Assembly: GCA_965214125.1 (NCBI GenBank)
Contig: CBDCBA010000024.1
Coordinates: 310,001 to 374,000 of the forward strand
Direction: 5' to 3'
From: CBDCBA01 sp965214125
GTDB taxonomy: Bacteria > Planctomycetota > Phycisphaerae > Tepidisphaerales > Tepidisphaeraceae
Length of the DNA: 64,000 nucleotides
Below, one piece after another: positions 16,377 through 25,125 of the stretch. Numbering within the stretch: position 1 is the stretch's first letter; every line of letters begins with the position of its first letter. The notes beneath the pieces are model-generated. The model was not told where the DNA came from and ran no database searches. It worked only from the letters and a program-made list of their open reading frames with translations. The position numbers and the translations under genes are program-made.

Positions 16377-18140
16377 ATGAGCCAGGCCACCCTCGCCCCG
16401 CCGAAACCGGCGGAGCAACCATTCGAGTCGACCGGCGCGGCCGCCCCCCGCTGCGCCGCGTGCGGGTACCCTCGCGTCGGCATCGCGCAAGCGGCTCTAT
16501 GCCCCGAGTGCGGCCACGACCCGCTCGAGGCGCCCATGCCCTCGGCGCGGCTCGACTCCGACGCCTGGTGGGCGCGCGGCGTGATTCTCGGCCTGCTCCT
16601 GCTCGGCGTCGCCAGCTTCGCGATGCTCGGCGTGACCGCGTACATGCGCTTCCGCGCCGACTGGGGCGGCTCGCTGCCGATCCTCAATTACGTGGGGCCC
16701 AAAATCTGGGGCGCCGGCCTGCTGCAACGCTCGATCGGCTCGGCGCCGGGCGAATGGGGCGTGGCCGGCACGCGCTTCGGCCTGCTGGCGGCGGTCGGCG
16801 TGTGGCTCATCACGATTCCCCGGCCCGCCGAACGCGAGGACGAATCGCTCTTCTCCCTCCGCCGCATCTGCCGCTGGGGCACGCTGATCGCACTCGGCGG
16901 CATGCTCGGCCTGCTGCTGAGCGAGGACGGCGTGCTGGCCTGGGAGGACGGCGCCCGCGACGACTACCACCTCCTGCTGCTCAGCGTCGTCGAACTGCCG
17001 GCGACGATGCTCCTGTACCTCTACCTGCGGCACGTTGCCGTCGCCGCAAAGGATCGGCCACTGGCGTCGCAACTGCGCGTGGTGTCGGCGCTGGTTCCGG
17101 TCGTGATGGCGGGGGCGGTCATCGTGCTGCTCGCGGGCGATGCGTGGCAGGACGCGAAGCAGGGCGTCTTACAGCAGGCAATCGTCGCCGCGTACGGGGC
17201 CGCCTGCGTGGGCGTCTCGATGCTCGGGCTCGCCGCGTGCTGTCGGCTGCTCCTCACGCTCGCTCCAACCGCGCTGGGCCCAGCCGGCGGCGGCGAGTTC
17301 ACGGCGGCGGCGGTGCTCAAAAGCGTGCGCTGGCGCCAGTGGGCCGAGCATCTCCGCGGACGCCTCGCCTGCCTCGGGATCATGGTCGGCCTGCTCGCCT
17401 GGGTCGCCTGCTCGCTGTTGTTGACGCGCGACGCCCTGCACTTTGGCCTACGCGGCGGGTACGGCGGCAACTGGCCGATGCTCAACGTCCCTGGGCCGAA
17501 GGTGTGGGCAACGGTGCTGGCGCTTCGCTTTGACCACGCCTCGTGGCAGTACGCGGGCCTGTTCGGCGGCTGGACCGAGGCGGCGCTGCGCGTGCTGTTG
17601 GTCGTCGTCGCAGTGTGGGCCATCACGTCGCGCCCCACGAGCGTGAATGTCGGCCGCCTGACGCTGCGCCCGGTCGCCCGCTGGGGCGTTACGATTCTTG
17701 TCGGCATCGCGTTCGCGGTGGTCCTCAGCGCCGACGCCTTTGGCCGCTCGCCGTGGGTGAAGTCGCTCGACGCGACCACGCTCGCCAGCGCGTACACGGT
17801 GCCGCTGACGATGTTCGTCGAAGCGCCGGCGACGCTGCTGATTTTCCTCTACCTCGCCCAACTCGCGCGTGCGATCGACCGCCCGAACCTTGGCCGACAA
17901 ACGGCGTGGGCGGGCATCCTGACGGCGAGCCTGATCATCGCCGGCAACGGCTTTTTCGTCGCGAGCCGTCTGCTGCCGTTTCACATTTGGCGGGGCGACG
18001 CGTGGGCGAGCGTGCCGATAGTCGCCTACGGCGCCGCCGCAGTCGGCGTGGGCATCTGGTCGACCGCGGTAGTCGCCCGCTTCGCGATGGCGGTGGTGGG
18101 TTATTCCAAGCCCATCACCGTGATCAGCCCCACCCGTTGA
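16377..18140 (+). CDS. Zinc-ribbon multi-pass membrane protein with internal duplication
   Basis: The 587-residue protein begins with a zinc-ribbon (CAACGYPR and CPECGHD, four cysteines at about residues 26-47). About twelve hydrophobic segments follow. The membrane part is a duplicated module: GGSLPILNYVGPKIW in the first half matches GGNWPMLNVPGPKVW in the second, VWLITIPRP matches VWAITSRPT, and VELPATMLLYLYLRH matches VEAPATLLIFLYLAQ. It likely sits in the inner membrane with the ribbon in the cytosol. No transporter family was recognised. Its 3' end overlaps the convergent toxin-like gene by 40 bases. Confidence 0.85.
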   Translation: MSQATLAPPKPAEQPFESTGAAAPRCAACGYPRVGIAQAALCPECGHDPLEAPMPSARLDSDAWWARGVILGLLLLGVASFAMLGVTAYMRFRADWGGSLPILNYVGPKIWGAGLLQRSIGSAPGEWGVAGTRFGLLAAVGVWLITIPRPAEREDESLFSLRRICRWGTLIALGGMLGLLLSEDGVLAWEDGARDDYHLLLLSVVELPATMLLYLYLRHVAVAAKDRPLASQLRVVSALVPVVMAGAVIVLLAGDAWQDAKQGVLQQAIVAAYGAACVGVSMLGLAACCRLLLTLAPTALGPAGGGEFTAAAVLKSVRWRQWAEHLRGRLACLGIMVGLLAWVACSLLLTRDALHFGLRGGYGGNWPMLNVPGPKVWATVLALRFDHASWQYAGLFGGWTEAALRVLLVVVAVWAITSRPTSVNVGRLTLRPVARWGVTILVGIAFAVVLSADAFGRSPWVKSLDATTLASAYTVPLTMFVEAPATLLIFLYLAQLARAIDRPNLGRQTAWAGILTASLIIAGNGFFVASRLLPFHIWRGDAWASVPIVAYGAAAVGVGIWSTAVVARFAMAVVGYSKPITVISPTR

Positions 18141-18343
18141 TTGACGAGCAAGTACAAGGTGACGTGCAACATGCCGTCAGGACCCCGGACGTAGCCCTCA
18201 TGGATGACCTCGCCGGCTCGCGCCGCGAGTTCCCCCGACTCGCACAACTCCTCGATCTCGTCGAGGATTGCCTCCTGCGTTTCACCATCAAAGTGCCGCA
18301 GCGAGGCCCACGTGTCAGCGGCGACGTGGTAGTCCAAGCTCAC
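18101..18343 (-). CDS. Small RelE/ParE-like toxin candidate
   Basis: The 80-residue protein resembles small type II toxins: a short start SLDYHVAADTWASL, a helix FDGETQEAILDEIEEL, then beta strands GEVIHEGYVRGPDG and LHVTLYLLVNQ. The family match is by shape only. GTG at 18343 is chosen because a perfect AGGAGG lies six bases upstream; an ATG eight codons earlier has no such site. It overlaps the upstream antitoxin-like gene by 29 bases, as is common in toxin-antitoxin pairs, and its end overlaps the convergent membrane-protein gene. Confidence 0.65.
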   Translation of the reverse strand: MSLDYHVAADTWASLRHFDGETQEAILDEIEELCESGELAARAGEVIHEGYVRGPDGMLHVTLYLLVNQRVGLITVMGLE

Positions 18344-18719
18344 GCCGCGCCTCCTCGCCCGTGACATAATCGCCGGCCTCCGCCTGCTCGTAACGCCGCT
18401 TCAATTCCGCCACATCGACGGCCGCGCGTTTCGGAACGGACCGCACCAACGCTTGAAGCTTCTGGAAGTCCAGCGATTCCTCTACGCCGGCATCCTTGAG
18501 ACATCGAACGAGCTCTTGCGCATCCGCCGCCCACGTAAGCCAGGCGGCACGAATACGCTGCGAACGCAGCCGCGCATCGGCATCTTCAAGCTGTCGGAAC
18601 GAGATCAGGTCGTGATCGTACAGGCGCAGGAGGTCGGCCTCCGCCATGCAGTTGGCGATCGACTTCGCCGCCGCTCCCTTGGGAAGCGAGCCCGGTTCGA
18701 GTAGTTCCGTGGCAACCAT
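18315..18719 (-). CDS. Antitoxin-like partner of small toxin candidate
   Basis: The 134-residue hydrophilic protein ends in DYVTGEEARRELGLP, a tail seen in many antitoxins encoded just before RelE/ParE-type toxins. The N-terminal part is helical and I recognise no clear DNA-binding domain. It starts 10 bases after the stop of the upstream mdh gene on the same strand, so it may be read from the mdh transcript rather than from its own promoter. The antitoxin role is inferred from the tail and the overlap with the next gene. Confidence 0.62.
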   Translation of the reverse strand: MVATELLEPGSLPKGAAAKSIANCMAEADLLRLYDHDLISFRQLEDADARLRSQRIRAAWLTWAADAQELVRCLKDAGVEESLDFQKLQALVRSVPKRAAVDVAELKRRYEQAEAGDYVTGEEARRELGLPRRR

Positions 18720-18729
18720 GACGCGGATT

Positions 18730-19671
18730 CTACGACACCTTCTGCGCCGCCTCCACGAGCTCCTTCACGTGGTCGATGCTCGTCTGAAACGCCTGTTTCT
18801 CGTCGTCGTCCAGCTCAATCTCGAAGACCTTTTCCACGCCGTTCGTGCCGAGCAAACACGGCACGCCGACGAAGTAGCCGTCGATGCCGTACTCGCCGTC
18901 GCAGTAGGCGGCGCAGGGGAGAATCCGCTTCTTGTCCTTGATGATCGCCTCGGCCATCTGCACCGTCGCGGCCGCGGGGGCGTAGTAGGCGCTGCCGGTC
19001 TTCAAGAGCCCCACGATCTCGGCCCCGCCCTTGCGGGCGCGGTCGATGATCTCCTCCAAACGACTCTGCTCGACAAGCTGCGTGATCGGGATGCCGCCCG
19101 CGAACGTGTATCGCTTCAGCGGGACCATGTCGTCCCCGTGCCCGCCCAGCAGCAACGCCTGCACGTCCTCGACGCTGCACCCGACCTCTTCCGCCAGGAA
19201 GCTGCGATACCGCGCGGTATCCAGCACGCCCGCCTGGCCGATCACCTTGTTCGCCTCGAAGCCGCTGGCCTTCCACGCGACGTAGACCATCGCGTCCAGC
19301 GGGTTGCTGACCACCAGCATCACCGCGTTGGGCGAGTGTTTGGCAACCTCCTTGGTCACGCTCTTGACGATCTCGGTGTTCTTCGCGATCAGGTCGTCGC
19401 GGCTCATGCCCGGCTTGCGCGGCAAGCCGGCCGTCACGATGACCACGTCGCTCCCCTCGGTGGCGTCGTAGGTGGTCGTGCCGGTGATCTTGGCATCAAA
19501 GCCTTCAATCGGGCTGGCCTCGTAAAGATCGAGCGCCTTGCCCTGCGGCATGCCGTCGACCTGGGGGATGTCGACGAGCACGATGTCGCCGAGCTCTTTG
19601 GAAGCGGCCCAGTGGGCGCAGGTTGCGCCGACGTTGCCGGCTCCGATGATGCTGATCTTTGCGCGTCGCAT
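18730..19671 (-). CDS. mdh: Malate dehydrogenase
   Basis: The 313-residue enzyme converts malate and oxaloacetate with NAD in the TCA cycle. The NAD-binding loop is SIIGAGNVGAT at the N-terminus. The substrate loop carries GLPRKPGMSRDDL, which holds the arginines that favour malate over lactate. VSNPLDAM and the catalytic histidine motif GGHGDDMVPL are present. The length matches the LDH-like MDH group. It is divergent from the outer-membrane channel-like gene at 19730, with a 58-base gap that must hold both promoters. Confidence 0.95.
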   Translation of the reverse strand: MRRAKISIIGAGNVGATCAHWAASKELGDIVLVDIPQVDGMPQGKALDLYEASPIEGFDAKITGTTTYDATEGSDVVIVTAGLPRKPGMSRDDLIAKNTEIVKSVTKEVAKHSPNAVMLVVSNPLDAMVYVAWKASGFEANKVIGQAGVLDTARYRSFLAEEVGCSVEDVQALLLGGHGDDMVPLKRYTFAGGIPITQLVEQSRLEEIIDRARKGGAEIVGLLKTGSAYYAPAAATVQMAEAIIKDKKRILPCAAYCDGEYGIDGYFVGVPCLLGTNGVEKVFEIELDDDEKQAFQTSIDHVKELVEAAQKVS

Positions 19672-19729
19672 GGGTGGCGATTATGGCACGGGTCCCCGCG
19701 AGGGCAACGCACGAAGGTAGAGTTTCGCC

Positions 19730-20608
19730 ATGACCCGCACGCTCGCCTGCACGAACGCCTGCCTGATCGCCCTTCTCCTGTCCGCTCACATAACCGCCGC
19801 GCAGCCGACCACCCAGCCCTCCACGCGCCAACGCGACGACGGCGGCAAGGGAACCGCCAACAACCAGCCGCAGGACGAGGACTACACCCTCTTCGAGCCC
19901 GCCCCGCTCACCGGCACCATCGGCACCGGCCGGCCGAGCTTTGGCACCGGCACCACCGCGGTGCCCGTCGGGCGGTTGCAAATCGAGACGGGCGTGCTCT
20001 TTACCCGCGACGGCGACGACGACTCGATCGCCCTGCCCAACCTGCTGCTCCGCTACGGCGTTCACGATCGCGTCGAGGTGCGCTTCGGCACGAGCGGCAT
20101 CGCCGACGCCCTCGGCGACGACCGCGACTTCGGCGACCAGCTCGGCGACATCCGCGTCGGCGCCAAGTTCGAGGTCTTCATCCCCGGCGAAAACGATCCC
20201 GCTTGGCTGCCGAAGGTGGCGGTCCAGCCGTCGCTGAAGCTTCCCACCGGCAGCGCGGGCGCGAGCGACCAGATCGACCCGGCCGTCCAGGTGGCCGCGA
20301 GTTGGTCCATCAACAACGAGACCGGCCTGCTCTTCAACGCCGACCTGTTCACCAACAGCATCGAGACCGACACGAGCACGCGCTTCTCCGCCAGCCTGCT
20401 TGTCGCGCGCGACTTGTCCGAGGACTGGGCCGTCTTCGGCGAGCTGATCCAGAACGTCGACGATACGTTCTCGGACACGACCGTCTTCGACGCCGGCGTG
20501 CTCTACCTGCTCCGCGACAACCTTCAGCTCGACGCGTTTGTCGGCGTGGGGTTGAACGACGCCGCCGACGATGTCTTCGTCGGCGGTGGCGTGGCGTTTC
20601 GAATCTAG
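19730..20608 (+). CDS. Outer-membrane channel-like protein (phenol MetA type)
   Basis: The 292-residue protein has a signal peptide (cleavage near AAQPTT) and a Gln/Thr-rich linker. A beta-barrel-like domain then begins with RPSFGTGTTAVPVGRLQIETG, the entry motif of the MetA-pathway phenol-degradation outer-membrane family (PF13557 type). LLLRYGVHDRVEVRFG and the regular amphipathic strands after it fit that family. The family is annotated as transporters on weak evidence, so a channel role is only likely. The end (GVGVAFRI-like, terminal hydrophobic) fits barrel insertion. Confidence 0.78.
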   Translation: MTRTLACTNACLIALLLSAHITAAQPTTQPSTRQRDDGGKGTANNQPQDEDYTLFEPAPLTGTIGTGRPSFGTGTTAVPVGRLQIETGVLFTRDGDDDSIALPNLLLRYGVHDRVEVRFGTSGIADALGDDRDFGDQLGDIRVGAKFEVFIPGENDPAWLPKVAVQPSLKLPTGSAGASDQIDPAVQVAASWSINNETGLLFNADLFTNSIETDTSTRFSASLLVARDLSEDWAVFGELIQNVDDTFSDTTVFDAGVLYLLRDNLQLDAFVGVGLNDAADDVFVGGGVAFRI

Positions 20609-20689
20609 CGGGGCGGGGACAGGGGTTGCCACCGGTGTTGAATCCGCACGTATCACTTTGAGGCGGATTCGCCGAAGCTAGCGTGAGCC

Positions 20690-23656
20690 ATGCGCAAGCT
20701 CCTCCCTCTCGCCGCCCTTCTCGCCGCCATGCCGGCCGCCATGTCGGCCGCCGCCCAGGATCAGGCCCGCATCGGCGGGTCCGCGCCCGGCGACGCTCAG
20801 ACCATTCAAAGCCGACCCGGCGACCCGACGACCCAGCAGGCCAGCATCGACGTGCCCGACATCGACTTTACCGAACAAGCGCTCGACAACGGCCTGCGCG
20901 TCATCTACGCGCCGCTCGACAACGCGCCCGTCGTCCACGTGCGCGTCTTCTACCACGTCGGCTCGAAGGACGAGCAGAGCGACCGGCGCGGCTTCGCGCA
21001 CATGTTCGAGCACATGATGTTCCGCGGCAGCGCAAACGTGCCGAGCGAGGAGCACATGCGCCTCATCAACAGCGTCGGCGGCAACTCCAACGCCTTCACG
21101 AGCTTCGACCAGACCGTCTACATCAACACCGTGCCCGCCAACGCGCTGCAAATGGCGCTCTGGCTTGAGGCCGACCGGATGGCGTCGTTCGAGGTGGAGG
21201 AGGAGACCTTCGTCACCGAGCGCAACGTGGTGAACGAGGAGTACCTCCAGCGCGTCGCCAACCCGCCGTACGGCGAGCTGTTCACCGACTTCTTCAAGCT
21301 CGCGATGGGCGGCACCCACTACGAATGGACGCCCATCGGCGACATGGACGAGCTGGCGCAAAGCACCACCGACGAGTTGCAAGCCTTCTTCGACAAGTAC
21401 TACGTGCCGAACAACGCCGTGCTCGTGATCGCCGGCGACTTCGACGAGAACGAGGCCAAGGGGTGGGTCGAGGATTACTTCGGCTGGATCGAAAAGGGCC
21501 AGGAGATCAACCGGCCGGAGATGAAGCCCGTCGGCGACGGCCCGCGCGAGATGACGGTGAAGAAGCCCACGCTTCCGCTGCCGCGCATCACGATGGGGTA
21601 CGAAACCGTCGGCTACGGCAGCGATGACGAGCAGGCATTGAACGTGCTGGCGAACATCGTCGGCAGCGGGCGGAGCAGCCGGCTGTACCAGGCGCTCGTC
21701 GCCGGCAGCGACGGCAACCCGCCGATGGCCGCCTTCGCCGGCGGCGGGTCGCAGACGTTCGAGACGGCCGGCATGTTGCTGCTGAGCGTCGCCCCCCTGC
21801 CCGGCCAGGACATCGCCACCGTCGAGCAGACCGCCCTCGACACCTTGAGGAAGGTTGCCGAAGAGGGCGTGACCGAGGAGGAGTTGCAGAAGGCCAAAAC
21901 GCAGTTGCTGCTCGGGGCGCTCAACGGTCGCCAGACGGCCGACAGCATCGCCGGCAGCCTCGCCGACGCCGCCGCCTTCACGGGCGACCCGGCCGAGGTG
22001 AACAATGCCATCGACGACTTGAACGCCGTCACCGCCGACGATGTCCAAGCCGCGGCGCAGCGTTATCTCAAGCCGGAGAAGCTGACGATCCTCCGCTACA
22101 TTCCCGGACAGCCCGATGAAGCGGATGAAGCAGCAACGGGGCCGCAGTCGTCGGGCAAGTACTTTCGACCGACTGGCGAGGTACTGAGCGCGCCGGAACC
22201 CAGCGTGAAGGCGGCGGTCTACGAGGCGGCGGACGGCGAGCAGTTCGTCGCCTACCTCGCGGGTCAAGCAACGCAACCGTCCGACGGCGTGCAGTTCCCC
22301 GACGACTACCCCAGGACCGCCCCCATTCCGCAGGACGTCATCAAGGCGGACTTCGACATGGGCGACCAGTCGGGCGTCGGGCCGGTCGATCTGATCGTGA
22401 TCCGCGACGCCCGCATCCCGCTGGTCGGCTTCACCCTGCTCATACCCGGCGGGGGCGACGCCCTGCCGCTGGACAAGACCGGCCTGGCGTCGCTTGCGAG
22501 CGACCTGATGACCCAGGGCGCCGGCGGCATGAGCGCCGCGGAGTGGAGCGAGGCCCTCGAGCGAAACGGCATCAGCCTGAGCGTCGGCGACGGCGGCGAC
22601 CACACGAGCGTGAGCGGCAGCTTCCCCACGGCCGAGTTCGACCGCGCGGGTGAGCTGCTTTACACGATGCTCTCCGAGCCGAACCTCGATCAGCGCGAGT
22701 TCCAGCAACTCCAGATGCGCGCGATGGCAGGCTTGCGGCAGCAGTTGTCGAGCCCGCCCGGCGTGGCCGGTCGCGAGTTCGACACGGTCGTCTTCGGCGA
22801 TGCCCCTGCCGGCCGCGCGACGACGCCCGGGACGCTCGCGAACCTCAGCCACGAGGATGTGCTGAATTACGTGAAGGAGAACTATCGCCCGAGCCAGGCG
22901 ACGCTCATCGTCGCCGGCGACGTGACGGACGAGCAGGCCAGGCAACTCGCCGATCGCATCGGCGCCCTGCTCGCCGAGCAGGCCCAGGCGCCCGAGGCCG
23001 ACTACGCGATGGATGACTACGAGCGAAGCATCCTCGTCGTCGATAACCCGGCCGGCGGGCAGAGCAGCGTGCGCATCGGCGGACGCTCATTTTTGAACGA
23101 TTCCGACGACAAGTACGCCGCCAGCGTGGCCGGGCAGATCCTGTCCGGCGGCATCGAGAGCCGGTTGAACATGGCCCTTCGTGCGGAAAAGGGTTTGACT
23201 TACGGCGCCAGCGGCCGCTTCAGCCCCGGCCGGCATGCGGGGTCGTTCACCGTCAGCTTCAACACCAAGCCCGAGTCGACCGGCGAGGCGATCCGCACCG
23301 CCTTCGCGGTGCTCGAGCGCATCGGCACCGAGCCCGTGACCGCCGAAGAACTCGCCGAGGCCAAGCGCCGCGTGGCGGGGTCGCTCGTGATGAGCACCCA
23401 AACCGTCGGCCAGCAGGCGCGGCTGCGCAGCAGCGTGGCGCTGAACGATTACCCGCTGGACTACTACGACACCTACGCCGAGAAAATTAACGCGGTGACC
23501 GTCGAGGACGTGATGCGCGTGATGCGCGAGCGCGGCAACCCGGCCGACCTCTCCATCGTCGTCGTCGGCCCGGCGGACGTGATCGAGCCGCAGGTGAAGG
23601 AGTTCGGCGAGGCGACGGTCGTCCCGATGCCGTTGGCCCGCGAGGGCGGCCAGTAG
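20690..23656 (+). CDS. M16-family zinc peptidase, fused active and inactive halves
   Basis: The 988-residue protein has a signal peptide (AMSAAAQ) and two M16 units. The first holds the inverted zinc motif HMFEH (about residue 105) and the downstream glutamate region TERNVVNEE. Each half also has the second-domain pattern seen in pitrilysin-like enzymes (LPRITMGYETVGYGSDDEQ in the first). The C-terminal unit lacks HxxEH (LASLASDLMTQGAGG instead) and is probably the catalytically silent half that closes the chamber. It likely degrades peptides in the periplasm. A small membrane-protein gene starts at its stop codon. Confidence 0.93.
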   Translation: MRKLLPLAALLAAMPAAMSAAAQDQARIGGSAPGDAQTIQSRPGDPTTQQASIDVPDIDFTEQALDNGLRVIYAPLDNAPVVHVRVFYHVGSKDEQSDRRGFAHMFEHMMFRGSANVPSEEHMRLINSVGGNSNAFTSFDQTVYINTVPANALQMALWLEADRMASFEVEEETFVTERNVVNEEYLQRVANPPYGELFTDFFKLAMGGTHYEWTPIGDMDELAQSTTDELQAFFDKYYVPNNAVLVIAGDFDENEAKGWVEDYFGWIEKGQEINRPEMKPVGDGPREMTVKKPTLPLPRITMGYETVGYGSDDEQALNVLANIVGSGRSSRLYQALVAGSDGNPPMAAFAGGGSQTFETAGMLLLSVAPLPGQDIATVEQTALDTLRKVAEEGVTEEELQKAKTQLLLGALNGRQTADSIAGSLADAAAFTGDPAEVNNAIDDLNAVTADDVQAAAQRYLKPEKLTILRYIPGQPDEADEAATGPQSSGKYFRPTGEVLSAPEPSVKAAVYEAADGEQFVAYLAGQATQPSDGVQFPDDYPRTAPIPQDVIKADFDMGDQSGVGPVDLIVIRDARIPLVGFTLLIPGGGDALPLDKTGLASLASDLMTQGAGGMSAAEWSEALERNGISLSVGDGGDHTSVSGSFPTAEFDRAGELLYTMLSEPNLDQREFQQLQMRAMAGLRQQLSSPPGVAGREFDTVVFGDAPAGRATTPGTLANLSHEDVLNYVKENYRPSQATLIVAGDVTDEQARQLADRIGALLAEQAQAPEADYAMDDYERSILVVDNPAGGQSSVRIGGRSFLNDSDDKYAASVAGQILSGGIESRLNMALRAEKGLTYGASGRFSPGRHAGSFTVSFNTKPESTGEAIRTAFAVLERIGTEPVTAEELAEAKRRVAGSLVMSTQTVGQQARLRSSVALNDYPLDYYDTYAEKINAVTVEDVMRVMRERGNPADLSIVVVGPADVIEPQVKEFGEATVVPMPLAREGGQ

Positions 23657-23991
23657 TGGCATCCGCACGGTTGATTCTGCTGATCGTCGCCGCGAGCTAC
23701 CCGCTCGCGGCGGCGTTGCTGTGGGTGGCGAGGGCGCGGGGTGAAACCGTGCCGTGGTACTGGCCGACGGCGTGGCTGGTCTGCGGAATCGTCGGCGGCG
23801 CCTGCGCGTACGTTCTCTCCGACGGCCGCCCGTGGGCGTGGGCGGGCGTGCTGCTGTTCCTCGGGATCATCATGGCCGTCAGCCTCGTGGTCGACGTGCG
23901 TCACGGGTACTGGATCATGGCCATCATTGATGTCGCGGGCCTGCTCGCGATCGCGTGGGCTTTGTGGACTGCACGGGCAGCCCTGACTTGA
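23656..23991 (+). CDS. Small three- to four-helix membrane protein
   Basis: The 111-residue protein is mostly hydrophobic: segments around residues 5-25, 40-57, 62-80 and 87-105 are likely membrane helices. The GTG start shares one base with the TAG stop of the M16 peptidase gene, so the two are translationally coupled. I do not recognise the family. Its stop is 14 bases before a large palindrome. Confidence 0.75.
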   Translation: MASARLILLIVAASYPLAAALLWVARARGETVPWYWPTAWLVCGIVGGACAYVLSDGRPWAWAGVLLFLGIIMAVSLVVDVRHGYWIMAIIDVAGLLAIAWALWTARAALT

Positions 23992-24005
23992 TCAAACCAC
24001 GTCAA

Positions 24006-24084
24006 GGTAGCTGCGGGCCCACGGGCCGCAGTCGGGACGCACCTGCAAACGGCCCCGACTGCGGGCCGTGGGCCCGCAGCTACC
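24006..24084. repeat. GTAGCTGCG-family palindrome
   Basis: The arms 24006-24036 and 24054-24084 pair over 31 bases with one mismatch (GGTAGCTGCGGGCCCACGGG...). It lies between the convergent membrane-protein and phytoene-synthase-like genes and would form a very stable hairpin that could stop both transcripts. A relative is at 55973-56060. Confidence 0.88.
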
Positions 24085-24115
24085 TCCTCGGATCAACCGT
24101 TCGTGGAAGAACAGT

Positions 24116-25027
24116 TCACCGCGCGCGTCGCAGTGCGGTGGGAACGCGCCGGAGCTTCTGGAACCACGTCAGGTGGCGGCGGGCGCTGAAGACGTCGTAG
24201 TCGGCGCGCTCGATCGCGTCGAGGATGCCGCCGTACACGGTCGCCATGAGCGAGGCCGTCTGCCGGCTGCCGTCGCGGTCGAGCGCGGCGAGGCCGGCGT
24301 AGCCCTCGGCGTACAACGCGCGGGCACGCTTCACCTGGAACTTCATCAAAGCGCGGAACCCGTCGGTCAGCGTCCGCCCGTTGGCGAACTGCACGAGGTC
24401 GCGGTCGCACAGGCCGTAGTCGCGCAACTCCGCTTGCGGCAGGTAGACACGCCCGCGGCGAAGGTCTTCGGCGACGTCGCGCAGGATGTTGGTCAACTGC
24501 ATCGCGTCGCCCATCGCGATGGCGTTCTTGCGGGCGCCGAAGTCACGCAAATCGAACACGCTGCACATCATCAGCCCGACCACGCCCGCGACGAGGTAGC
24601 AGTACCGCTTGAGCCCCGGCCAATCCTCGTAGCGGGTAACGGTCAGGTCCGCCTCGACGCCCATGCACAGCTCGGTGAAGCGGCCGCGGGGAATCTCGCA
24701 GGCGGCGATCGTCAGCCGCGCGGCCTCCAGCACGGGCACGTCGAGGATCGGCTCGCTCCCGTAGACGCGGTCGAGCGTGCCTCCAAACGCCGACACCTCG
24801 CGCAAGGCGTCCTCGGGCGAGGGGGCCTCATCCACGGCATCGTCGAGCCGACGGCAGAGCGCGTAAACGGCGAAGGCGTGCAGGCGTTTCTCCTTCGTCA
24901 GCAGCGGGCTGGCGAAGTAAAAGCTCTTGGCGTGGTGCCGGCAGACACGCCGCGCGGCCGCGTACGCGACCTCGGGGGCGAGGGCGGGCGACGTCGAAAC
25001 TTGCGCGGGGTCGGCCAGGAGGGTCAC
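24116..25027 (-). CDS. Squalene/phytoene synthase family protein
   Basis: The 303-residue enzyme joins two isoprenyl diphosphates head to head, making phytoene or squalene-type products for carotenoids or hopanoids. The first Asp-rich motif is LCRRLDDAVDE (about residue 55) and the second is NILRDVAEDLRRGRVYLP (about residue 175). SFYFASPLLTKEKR near the N-terminus is the typical substrate-side motif. GTG at 25027 is chosen because family similarity begins there and no ATG is near. There are no other carotenoid or hopanoid genes in the window, so the product cannot be decided. It is divergent from rnd. Confidence 0.88.
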   Translation of the reverse strand: MTLLADPAQVSTSPALAPEVAYAAARRVCRHHAKSFYFASPLLTKEKRLHAFAVYALCRRLDDAVDEAPSPEDALREVSAFGGTLDRVYGSEPILDVPVLEAARLTIAACEIPRGRFTELCMGVEADLTVTRYEDWPGLKRYCYLVAGVVGLMMCSVFDLRDFGARKNAIAMGDAMQLTNILRDVAEDLRRGRVYLPQAELRDYGLCDRDLVQFANGRTLTDGFRALMKFQVKRARALYAEGYAGLAALDRDGSRQTASLMATVYGGILDAIERADYDVFSARRHLTWFQKLRRVPTALRRAR

Positions 25028-25125
25028 ACTAGCTTTGACGGTTGGCGCGGCGGGTGGTTTGTGGGCGTGTCGCCGGGGCGGTACGTTGCTCGGCCTTCTC
25101 CTCCCCCGCCAGCCGAGCAAGCCCA

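Noticed and set aside
20678..22945. 755-codon open frame antisense to the M16 peptidase
   Set aside because: It mirrors a well-supported peptidase gene, is His/Arg/Val/Leu-rich in the way GC-rich antisense frames are, and shows no family motif.
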